DNA from: DSVZ01 sp964568145
Lineage (GTDB): Bacteria > Verrucomicrobiota > Verrucomicrobiia > Limisphaerales > J093
NCBI GenBank assembly: GCA_964568145.1
Contig: CAZMOZ010000006.1
Span: 62,001 to 126,000, forward strand
Reading direction: 5' to 3'
Length of the DNA: 64,000 bases
Shown here: positions 44,489-51,795 of the stretch, piece by piece
Position numbering within the stretch: position 1 is the stretch's first letter
Layout: each line of letters begins with the position of its first letter
The notes under the pieces: generated by a model
Database searches by the model: none
Told to the model about the DNA's origin: nothing
Seen by the model: the letters and a program-made list of their open reading frames with translations, nothing else
Program-made: the position numbers and the translations under genes

Positions 44489-46066
44489 TCAAGGCGCCTT
44501 GGCGGGCGCCAGCCGCAGGCAGGCGGCTTCCTGGTCGTTGCGTACCAGCAACAGGTCGCCGGCCAGCGCGGGCGGGTTCCAGGTCTTCTCTTTGAAGACG
44601 CGGAAGCGGTGCAGTTCGTTCGGCGCGTCGGGCGTGGGGCGCAGCAGGACCAGTTCGCCGTTCTCGGCGGTCACGAGCAACAGGTCGCCGACCAGCAGCA
44701 TCTGGCCGTGGCCGTAGCGGCCTTCCTTCCAACGCAGCGAGCCGTCGCTCACCGCCACGCACGCCAGCACGCCATCGTCCAGCCCGTACAGGAAGCCGTC
44801 GCGGGCGACGTAGTTGGCGAACTTGGCCTTGAGGCGGATGGATTTCCAGACGCGCCGGGCCGCCAGCCGGCCGTCCGCTTCCGGTACGATTTCGAGCAAC
44901 TCCGCGCCCACGCCGTAGCCGCTGGAAAAGACAACGCGGTTGCCCCCCACCGGCACGGGCACGGCCACCTGCGGATGGCCGGTGCCCCACGGGTATTCCC
45001 AGAGCACCTGGCCGGTGCGCGGATCGTGGGCGCTGATCTGCCGGCTGTTGAACATGACGACCTGCGGCGTCCCGGCCAGGGTCAGCAGCACGGGCGAGCT
45101 GTAATTGGCCGGCCGGGTGCCGCCACTCCAAACGATCTCGCCGGTGTCCGCGTGGCAGGCCAGCAGCGAGCGGCCGTCCCGCCCGCCGGCGCTCACGATC
45201 ACGCGGCCCTCGACCACCAGCGGCGAGCCGGCGAAACCCCATTCGGGCACCGCGCTGCCGGCGTCGGCCGTGATCTGGCGCGTCCAAAGCCGGCGGCCGT
45301 CCGGCAGATCAAGGCAGTTCAGAATGCCGGTCGCGCCGAGCGTGAACACGCGGTTGCTGACGATCGTGGGCGTGCAACGCGGGCCTTCGCCGGCCAGCGT
45401 GGTTTTGTAGTGCGCGGGATCGGCGTGTCGCCAGAGCCGCCGGCCGGTCAGCAGTTCGTAACAGGTCACCGTTTCGTCCTCGCCGTCCTGCTCTTGGGTC
45501 ACCGCCCGGTCGCCCACGATGGCAAGGCCGGACCACGCCGCGCCGATGGGCTGGCGCCAGAGGACTTGCGGCGGGCGCGCGGCCCAGTCCGGGTCCAGCG
45601 CCACGCCGGGGATCACGCAGTTGCGGTGCGGGCCGAGGAATTGCGGAAAGTCCGGCCGGCTCGCGGCCGCTGGCGCCGGCGCCGTGCTGGTGGATGGCGG
45701 GGAACTGGCCGGGGGCGTTGGCGCGGCCGGCCTGGCCCAGCGGGGTTCGAGGATGGGGATGAGGTCGCCGCTCACGCCGCGAATGCGGAACAAACCCGCG
45801 GCCAGCGCCACGGCCAGGGCGGAACCGCCGCAAACCCACAGCCGCCAGCGCCACGCCGCCCGGGACAGCAACAGCCACCACAGCCAGAGCAACGCCAGCC
45901 CGATGAGCACCGCGACCATCGAGGCGAGGTTGCGGCTCTGGTAAGGCAGGTGGCCGAGGCTGCGAATGACGGCCAGTGCCACAGCCAGCAAGGCCAGGAT
46001 CAGCCACGCCGGCCAGAGCCGGAGCCGCGGGCGGGCGGCCGGCGCGGGTTTGAGTTTGGTTTGCAC
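44489..46066 (-). CDS. Membrane-anchored PQQ-type beta-propeller protein
   Basis: This 525-residue protein starts with three predicted membrane helices (about 17-37, 48-67 and 72-92), then a Pro/Ala/Ser linker, and from about 135 a beta-propeller with repeated G-x-x-LWR/W-type blades: CYELLTGRRLWRHADPAHYK, CLDLPDGRRLWTRQITADAG and ISAHDPRTGQVLWEYPWGTG. This is the BamB/PQQ-dehydrogenase-like architecture, but without signs of dehydrogenase active-site residues. It is probably a periplasmic interaction or substrate-sensing domain on an inner-membrane anchor. It stands alone. Confidence 0.8.
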   Translation of the reverse strand: MQTKLKPAPAARPRLRLWPAWLILALLAVALAVIRSLGHLPYQSRNLASMVAVLIGLALLWLWWLLLSRAAWRWRLWVCGGSALAVALAAGLFRIRGVSGDLIPILEPRWARPAAPTPPASSPPSTSTAPAPAAASRPDFPQFLGPHRNCVIPGVALDPDWAARPPQVLWRQPIGAAWSGLAIVGDRAVTQEQDGEDETVTCYELLTGRRLWRHADPAHYKTTLAGEGPRCTPTIVSNRVFTLGATGILNCLDLPDGRRLWTRQITADAGSAVPEWGFAGSPLVVEGRVIVSAGGRDGRSLLACHADTGEIVWSGGTRPANYSSPVLLTLAGTPQVVMFNSRQISAHDPRTGQVLWEYPWGTGHPQVAVPVPVGGNRVVFSSGYGVGAELLEIVPEADGRLAARRVWKSIRLKAKFANYVARDGFLYGLDDGVLACVAVSDGSLRWKEGRYGHGQMLLVGDLLLVTAENGELVLLRPTPDAPNELHRFRVFKEKTWNPPALAGDLLLVRNDQEAACLRLAPAKAP

Positions 46067-46163
46067 GGCGGGAGTTAAGCGCGGGCACGGTGCCAGAGCA
46101 ACCGCCAGCGGTTTGCGCGGTCAAGGCACGCATGCAGACCGTCGGTGGAGCAAGCTGACCAGT

Positions 46164-46278
46164 CGGAGGGGCGGGATCCGCGAGCCCCAGGCTTAATTCC
46201 GTGCCGCAGACAGCTACGTCCACGGCGGCGGCGGGTCGCCCGCCGGATTGTCGCAGGCGAGGTCGCCTGGGCCACTAC
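46164..46278 (+). repeat. Hairpin-cluster repeat, family B, copy 3
   Basis: The module CGGAGGGGCGGGATCCGCGA at 46164 matches 31253. It is followed by the hairpins GGCGGGTCGCCCGCC (46230-46244) and AGGCGAGGTCGCCT (46255-46268) and by GGGCCACTAC, which is the reverse complement of the GTAGTGGC border at 5122. The copy is thus inverted relative to copy 1 in its hairpin part. It sits in the 339-base gap between the divergent propeller and FIST genes. I see no gene in the rest. Confidence 0.7.
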
Positions 46279-46405
46279 AGCTCGCCAACCGCGCGCGGCC
46301 GTGGCCATAGCGTCGGCACTGCGCGCCGAATCGAGCCGCAGACTCGACGCCGTGCCGCCGGGCGGTTCGGTTTGCTTTTGGCGTCGCAGTCCATAGGTTG
46401 ACGCC

Positions 46406-47614
46406 GTGAACGCGATGGCTACCAAGCACGCCGCCTGCGGCTATTGGAAAGGAGACTTCGACGAAGCCCGCTTTCAGGTCTGGGTCGAAGGCCTGCGCGA
46501 GCGGCTGGGCGAGGCCCGGCCGTCCTTGGGGCTGCTGTTTCTGACCCCGCCGCTGTTCGAGCGGGCTGCGGAAATCCAGGAGGTTGTCCAGGTGGATGGC
46601 CGCGTGGGCACGTTGCTGGGATGCTCCAGCACCAGCGTCATCGCGGGCGACGAGGAAGTCGAAGGCCAGGGCGGACTCGCGCTGGGGTTGTATCACCTGC
46701 CCGGGGCCCGGCTGCGCGCGGTGCATTTCACCCAGGCCCACGTGGAGGAGGCCAACGGTCCGGGTTACTGGCATCACGAGACCGGGGTCGCGCTCGACGC
46801 GTGCCGGGGCTGGCTGGCGTTTGCGGATCCGTTCCGGATGGACTGCGAACGCTGGGTGGAGGAGTGGAACGAGGCGTACCCCGGCCTGGCGCTGGCTGGC
46901 GGCCTGGCCAGCGGCGAGATGCGCGCCCAGCGCACACAGTTGTACCTCAACGGCGAGGTGTTCGAGGAGGGCGCCGTGGCGCTGGCCCTGGGCGGTGGCG
47001 TGGAACTGGCCACGGTCATTTCCCAGGGCTGCACGCCCATCGGCGAGCCGTGGACGATCACCAAGGTGGACGGCAACCTCATCCACCAGATCGGCAACCA
47101 GCCCGCCTACCAGGTGCTGGTGGAGACCTTCAACAGCCTGCCGGAAGACGAGCAGCGCCGCGCGCAGGGCAACCTCATGGTCGGCTTCGTGGTCAACGAG
47201 TACCAAGAGGAGTACCACCGCGGCGATTTCCTGATCCGCAACCTGCTGGGCGGCGACCCGTCGTCCGGCGTGCTCGCGGTGGGCGCCCGGCCGCGGCCCG
47301 GGCATTCGCTGCAATTTCAGTGTCGCGACGCGGCGGCGGCCACGGAGGACATGGCGGCGTTGCTCCGGCACGCGCGCCGGCAGGTGGGCGGCCGCGAAAT
47401 CCTCGGCGCCTGCCTGTGCGTGTGCAACGGCCGCGGGCGGCGGCTGTTCGGAACGCCCCATCACGACGCGCGCCTGGCCCAGCAATACCTCGGGCCGCTG
47501 GGCCTGACGGGTTTCTTCTGCAACGGCGAGATCGGCCCGGTGGGCCAGCGCAACTTCCTGCACGGCTACACCGCGTCCCTGGCCCTGTTCCTGCCCGCCA
47601 AGCCGGGGGAGTGA
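46406..47614 (+). CDS. FIST-domain sensor protein
   Basis: This 402-residue soluble protein has a FIST N domain (about 5-210, LGLLFLTPPLFERAAEIQEV, then LLGCSSTSVIAGDEEVEGQG) and a FIST C domain (about 215-395, YQVLVETFNSLPEDEQRRA, then FCNGEIGPVGQRNFLHGYTA). Stand-alone FIST proteins are thought to bind small ligands such as amino acids and are often linked to signalling, but no kinase or cyclase is next to it. The ATG at 46406 is followed by a second in-frame ATG three codons later; either could serve. Confidence 0.88.
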   Translation: MNAMATKHAACGYWKGDFDEARFQVWVEGLRERLGEARPSLGLLFLTPPLFERAAEIQEVVQVDGRVGTLLGCSSTSVIAGDEEVEGQGGLALGLYHLPGARLRAVHFTQAHVEEANGPGYWHHETGVALDACRGWLAFADPFRMDCERWVEEWNEAYPGLALAGGLASGEMRAQRTQLYLNGEVFEEGAVALALGGGVELATVISQGCTPIGEPWTITKVDGNLIHQIGNQPAYQVLVETFNSLPEDEQRRAQGNLMVGFVVNEYQEEYHRGDFLIRNLLGGDPSSGVLAVGARPRPGHSLQFQCRDAAAATEDMAALLRHARRQVGGREILGACLCVCNGRGRRLFGTPHHDARLAQQYLGPLGLTGFFCNGEIGPVGQRNFLHGYTASLALFLPAKPGE

Positions 47615-47691
47615 GCTGCGGGCAACCGGCGCGCCGTGGACGGTGGAAAGCGCCGGGAACCGGGCGCGGTTTTGTGCCGCGGCCTGAAGCA

Positions 47692-47766
47692 GTTGAACCC
47701 CGAAAACCGAAGTTGGCCGTAGCGTAGCGCGTCCCGCCCGCCCAACTTCGGTTTTCGGGTTGAAAG
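47692..47766. repeat. Palindromic intergenic element, family C, copy 1
   Basis: AACCCCGAAAACCGAAGTTGG (from 47696) pairs with CCAACTTCGGTTTTCGGGTT (ending 47761) around the centre CCGTAGCGTAGCGCGTCCCG. The same centre and decayed arms recur inverted at 57784-57854. It lies between the FIST gene and trmB, 14 bases before the trmB start, and lacks a T run, so a terminator role is doubtful. Confidence 0.8.
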
Positions 47767-47779
47767 GTCAAATCGTTAA

Positions 47780-48412
47780 ATGAGTTCCATGGCCGGAGAA
47801 ACTGCGCGGCCAGCCCAGCCGTCCAGCGCCGTCGTGCTGGTGCGGCTGACTTCGGTGCTTGATCCGCTCGACCTGCCGGCGCTTTTCGGTCGCGTGGCGC
47901 CGGTCGAGGTGGACCTCGGCAGCGGCGACGGCGGCTTCCTGCTGCGCCGCGCTCCGCAATGCCCGGAGCGCGACTTCCTCGCCGCGGAGCGTTTGCTGGG
48001 GCGGGTTCGCAAGCTCGAGCGCAAGGCGCCCCGGCTGGGCATCACGAACATCCGTGCCGTGCGCGTGGACGCGGCCTACCTGGCGCGCCACCTCCTGGTG
48101 CCCGGTTCGGTGCACGCCTTTCACATCTACTTCCCCGATCCGTGGCCGAAGAAGCGGCACCGCCGACGCCGACTCGTGAACGCCGAACTGGCCGTCGCGC
48201 TCCACCGCGCGCTCGCGCCGGGCGGCGCGGTGTACCTGCGCACGGACGACGCGGATTACTTCGCGCAAATGGAAGAGGTCTTCGCGGCCAGCCCGGGCTT
48301 TGCGCGGACGCCCACGCCGCCGGAGTTGCTGGCCGTGCGGACGGATTTCGAGGAGGAATTCCTGGCTCAGGGCAAAGCCACCCTTCACGCGGCGTACCGG
48401 AAGACCGGCTGA
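47780..48412 (+). CDS. trmB: tRNA (guanine-N7-)-methyltransferase
   Basis: This enzyme methylates G46 in the tRNA variable loop using S-adenosylmethionine. The SAM loop is VDLGSGDGGFLL near 51-62 and the hallmark FPDPWPKKRHRRRRL is near 118-132. The C-terminus has RTDFEEEFLAQGKA, the usual T-x-F/Y-E motif variant. The length of 210 residues is typical. The ATG at 47780 and the one three codons on are both possible; the first lies just after a palindromic repeat. Confidence 0.93.
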   Translation: MSSMAGETARPAQPSSAVVLVRLTSVLDPLDLPALFGRVAPVEVDLGSGDGGFLLRRAPQCPERDFLAAERLLGRVRKLERKAPRLGITNIRAVRVDAAYLARHLLVPGSVHAFHIYFPDPWPKKRHRRRRLVNAELAVALHRALAPGGAVYLRTDDADYFAQMEEVFAASPGFARTPTPPELLAVRTDFEEEFLAQGKATLHAAYRKTG

Positions 48413-48786
48413 GCCCGGAACGGGGCAGAAGGTTGACCGCGGATTTCACGGATTTCACCGCTGAGAAAGGCCTGATCATCGGCTGGTGATGGCTGACGGC
48501 ACTCATTGCCAGTGAGCCTCCTCGAAGCTGCGGCAACCCGTGCTCCACGACAATCTGGCCGCACTTCTTCTGTAAGGATTCGAGGCGGGGACGTTTTTTT
48601 TATAGGGGTTGAAAGCGTTACCCGAAGAGTATTTCACCTGAAGGCGCCAAGGGGTGGGGTTCTGAAGGGGCGGGCACGGTGACCGGCACGGGTCGGCAGG
48701 GCAGTCGCGGGCTGGCTGGGACCGGGGCTTGGATGGCGGTGTTCCCGGTAATGCCCCACGCCAGCGCGGACTTCGGTTTGCGGGCT
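48413..48786. other. Gene-less stretch with AT-rich spot
   Basis: This is the first part of an 880-base region between trmB and the DUF5010-like gene without an intact gene. GGATTTCACGGATTTCAC (48440) is a short direct repeat of the kind left by decayed elements. Around 48570-48640 there is a T8 run and unusually AT-rich sequence for this genome (read on the minus strand, TATAAAAAAAACG), which could be a relic of a promoter. I see no open frame with recognisable residues. Confidence 0.45.
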
Positions 48787-48921
48787 TCACCGCAGGCGGA
48801 TGTAAGGCTCCTCCTCCCAGTTCGTGGCGGGCCAGATGAAGCTGTTCACCGCGCCGTCGTAACGCAGGCACAGGTCCAGCTCGATGAGGGTAAAGGCCAG
48901 CGCAGGAAACCGGCCAATCAC
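48787..48921 (-). pseudogene. Remnant of a type II pseudopilin-like gene
   Basis: A 44-codon frame starting with GTG encodes VIGRFPALAFTLIEL, the prepilin peptidase signature (F at +1, E at +5), but the hydrophobic helix that must follow (normally LVVIAIIAIL) is missing. Instead it runs into DLCLRYDGAVNSFIWPATNW and stops after EEEPYIRLR, which looks like the end of a longer protein. The likely history is an internal deletion joining the two ends of a pseudopilin of the kind abundant in Verrucomicrobiota and Planctomycetes. It cannot anchor in a membrane. The frame extends upstream to 49131 through repeat DNA. Confidence 0.6.
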
Positions 48922-48960
48922 TTCCCCCTGACACACGGTGGATTCATGACCCGCTGGCAA

Positions 48961-49035
48961 AGGAGCGCCGACGGCCTCGTCGGCGCTCGCACTTCTCCAC
49001 GTTGGAAGGCCGCCGACGAGGCCGTCGGCGCTCCT
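48961..49035. repeat. Perfect 25-bp inverted repeat
   Basis: The arm at 48961-48985 (AGGAGCGCCGACGGCCTCGT then CGGCG) is the exact reverse complement of 49011-49035, around a 25-base centre. Each arm is itself nearly palindromic (GCCGAC-GGCCTC-GTCGGC), so a cruciform or a cloverleaf-like RNA is possible. No transposase is nearby. It resembles a miniature inverted-repeat or REP-type element. Confidence 0.85.
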
Positions 49036-49293
49036 GGCTTGAAACAGCCGGGCGCCGTTATCCGCGCCTCGCGGAAAACTTCCAACCCACAGTCCCGGAC
49101 TGCCCTTTCTCCGGCTGATGGCGCGCGCCAAGTGGCTGGAGGCGGGGGCGCCTCCCGCAACGCCTGCGGCGGGCGTGATCCCAACTCAAATTTTCGAGTA
49201 GGGTCGAGGTGGACACGGGGCGAACAGGATTGTTCGCGCACCCTTCGGCACCTTTCTTGAATGAGCCGTGGCGCTGTGAGATGCTACCAGGCG

Positions 49294-51726
49294 ATGAACA
49301 CCTCCTGGACCCGGAAACTGCGCGGCGCGGCGCTGCTGCTGCTTGGCGGCGTGGCTGCCCTGGCCGCCCAGATCAACCCGCCGCTTGGGCCGTACACGCA
49401 TCCGGCCGCGGAAGACCTCGCGCGGGCGGCGCGCTTCGGCACCAACGACCCCGTGGTGCTGACCTCGTATTTCTACTGGTACGACATCTACAGCAACGCC
49501 CACATCCTGAACGCGGACGGCTCGGACGCGCTGACCGATCATCCGCCGACGCTGACGGACTTTTCCTACAAGTCGGTCGCCTGGCATCGCGAACAACTGG
49601 AGGACATGATCGCGGCGGGCATTGACGTGCTGCTGCCGGTTTATTGGGGCGAGCCCTCGCAGCGCATTCCGGGCAAGCCAGCGCTGGAGCAGCCGTGGAG
49701 CTTCGCCGGCCTGCCGCCGCTGGTCCAAGCCCGCGAAGCGCTGCTCGCCGCCGGCAGGAAGCCCCCGGCTATCGGCCTATTCTACGACACGTCCACGCTC
49801 CAGTGGAACGCGGCCAACCGTCGGATTGACCTGACCACCGATTACGGCCGGCGCTGGTTTTACGAGAGCATCCGCGATTTCTTCTCGCTCATCCCGGCGC
49901 GCCACTGGGCCACGATCGAAGGCCGGCCGATCGTCTTTCTGTACGCGGCCAGCTTCGCCGCCACGCACGACCAGACGTGCATTGACTACGTACGGCAAGA
50001 ATTCGCCCGCGACTTCGGCGGCGCGCAGCCGTACATCGTCCGCGAAATCTCTTGGAACGTCCGCGCGGACAACACCTACGCCTGGGGCGGCGCGATTTCG
50101 CTGCGCAACCCCGGTGTGGCCGCGCTCGGTCCGGGCTACGACCACTCCGCCGTGCCCGGCCGCGAGCCGCTGATCGTGCCGCGCGAGAACGGCGCCTTTT
50201 TCGAGCGGCAATGGACCCGCTTCCTGCGCGCGCCGACCCGGCTCGTCCACGTCGAGACGTGGAACGAGTACCACGAAGGCACGGACATCGCGGCGTCGCG
50301 CGAGTACGACCGTCAATACATCGAGCTGAATCGGAAGTTCGTGGACATGTTCAAGGCCGGCATCAAACCGCCGCGGCCGTGCGGGCCGTACTCGGACTTC
50401 AAAACGGTGAGCGTCACGCTCCAGGCCACAAACGACGCGCGCGGCCTGACGCAGTTTGAGTTCGCGGATGGCAAGACCGCGCCCGCGGAAGCCGGCGGCC
50501 GGGCCTGCCGGGCGGTGGTGGCCACCGAGCACGGCGGCCGCTACGTCTATTTCCAGATCCACGACTCCTTCAAGTGGGCCGACGAGATGCTGGTGGACGT
50601 GGAGGTCGAGTACTTCGACCAGGGCGCGGGCAGCTTCCGCATCGAGTACGACGGCCCGGACCCGAACGCGCCGTTCAACGGCGCCTACACCGCCAGCCGG
50701 GCCAGCGTCACGCTGGGCAACTCCGGCCAGTGGAAGACCGCCCGGTTCCGCCTGCTCGGGGCGCGCTTTTTGAATTCACAGAACGGCGGCGCGGACTTCC
50801 GCATCGCCGTGCTGGGTGACGCATTGCACCTTGGGAAAGTCACGGTGACGCGGCTGGGCCAGCCGGCGGAGGCGGGCGCCAGCGTGCGCGGCTGGCAGCA
50901 GGACTTCGCCGAACCACTGGGCACGAACTGGCTGACGCTTGCCAACCCGGAGGCGTTCCGCCAGTCGGGCGGCGTGCTGCGGGCCGGACCGGCCTACGTG
51001 CCGACCATGCTGCTGGCGGTGGCCGGCGAGGGTTTGGGAACGCCGGTTGAGTGGCTGGCGCGGGTCCGACCGGTGTCATCCGGTTCCACCCCCAACTGGC
51101 TGGGCGGGCTGGCGGTGGCCGTGAATCCAGCCAGCGGGGCCGGCTTCGCCGCCTTGTTTCGGCGCGACGCCGCCGGCCGGAGCCAGTTCGGCTTGATCGC
51201 CGCGGGCAACGACTTCGGGCCGTTTGTGCCCGCCGCGTGGGAGACCAACCGCTGGTACTGGCTGCGCGTCCGCCACCAGCCCAACACCTTGACCGGTTAC
51301 CCGGACCTCTGGGCGCGACTGTGGCCCGCAGACGGGGAGACGCCCGAGCCGGACACCTGGACCGCTTGGCGCGATTACCATACGGCCAGCGCGGTTGTGA
51401 CGGGTTTGCCCGGCATCGTGGCCGGTCAGGGCGTTCTTGATGTGGACTGGCTGTTAATCCGGTCGGGTGGCTTGCCTCAAATCGTGGCCACGCCGCCAGC
51501 GCTGAAACCGGCGCCGGCCATCCTGGCGCCGCTGGATTATTTGACCGCCGACGGGATGCGGTTGAGCCTGCGCGGCGACCCCGGGGTGGGCTACCTCATC
51601 GAGCACACCGGCGATTTCGTGGCTTGGGAAAGCGTGGCGCTCACCACCGACGCGGCCGGCCAGGCGGTCTTCACTGATCTGCCCGGCCCGGCGCACCGGT
51701 TCTACCGGGCGCGGGTGATCCAGTGA
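49294..51726 (+). CDS. Secreted DUF5010-like protein, putative glycoside-hydrolase-type barrel with lectin-like domains
   Basis: This 810-residue secreted protein has a signal peptide (RKLRGAALLLLGGVAALAAQ). Residues 45-365 contain VLTSYFYWYDIYSNAHI, AAGIDVLLPVYWGEPSQRIP, RPIVFLYAASFAATHD and RLVHVETWNEYHEGTDIAAS, which resemble DUF5010/GH99-type TIM barrels with the acidic WNEYHEG strand end. Beta-rich regions follow (about 375-530 and 545-720). The last part is a short domain ending YLIEHTGDFVAWESV and HRFYRARVIQ, a C-terminal tail shared with the next gene. I infer a secreted carbohydrate-active enzyme; the substrate is unknown. The start at 49294 gives the best signal peptide; an ATG at 49261 is in frame. 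Confidence 0.75.
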   Translation: MNTSWTRKLRGAALLLLGGVAALAAQINPPLGPYTHPAAEDLARAARFGTNDPVVLTSYFYWYDIYSNAHILNADGSDALTDHPPTLTDFSYKSVAWHREQLEDMIAAGIDVLLPVYWGEPSQRIPGKPALEQPWSFAGLPPLVQAREALLAAGRKPPAIGLFYDTSTLQWNAANRRIDLTTDYGRRWFYESIRDFFSLIPARHWATIEGRPIVFLYAASFAATHDQTCIDYVRQEFARDFGGAQPYIVREISWNVRADNTYAWGGAISLRNPGVAALGPGYDHSAVPGREPLIVPRENGAFFERQWTRFLRAPTRLVHVETWNEYHEGTDIAASREYDRQYIELNRKFVDMFKAGIKPPRPCGPYSDFKTVSVTLQATNDARGLTQFEFADGKTAPAEAGGRACRAVVATEHGGRYVYFQIHDSFKWADEMLVDVEVEYFDQGAGSFRIEYDGPDPNAPFNGAYTASRASVTLGNSGQWKTARFRLLGARFLNSQNGGADFRIAVLGDALHLGKVTVTRLGQPAEAGASVRGWQQDFAEPLGTNWLTLANPEAFRQSGGVLRAGPAYVPTMLLAVAGEGLGTPVEWLARVRPVSSGSTPNWLGGLAVAVNPASGAGFAALFRRDAAGRSQFGLIAAGNDFGPFVPAAWETNRWYWLRVRHQPNTLTGYPDLWARLWPADGETPEPDTWTAWRDYHTASAVVTGLPGIVAGQGVLDVDWLLIRSGGLPQIVATPPALKPAPAILAPLDYLTADGMRLSLRGDPGVGYLIEHTGDFVAWESVALTTDAAGQAVFTDLPGPAHRFYRARVIQ

Positions 51727-51743
51727 AGCTTGGGACCGCCACG

Positions 51744-51770
51744 AAAAAGGCCCCGCCGAAGCGGGGCCTT
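51744..51770 (-). terminator. Rho-independent terminator of the LamG gene
   Basis: AAGGCCCCG (51747-51755) and CGGGGCCTT (51762-51770) form a perfect 9-bp stem with loop CCGAAG. Read on the minus strand the stem is followed by TTT and then CG, giving a T5 run that includes the stem end. It lies 26 bases past the minus-strand stop at 51796. The plus-strand gene also ends just before it, so it may serve both. Confidence 0.85.
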
Positions 51771-51795
51771 GTGCACCTCGGGAATCACCCGGTGC

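Noticed and set aside
47692..47766. Terminator for the FIST gene
   Set aside because: The stem is strong but has no T run, and the same centre recurs elsewhere, so it is better called a repeat element.
48503..48934. 143-codon minus-strand frame in the gene-poor stretch
   Set aside because: No conserved residues or plausible start; it overlaps the pseudopilin remnant in another frame and AT-rich non-coding DNA.
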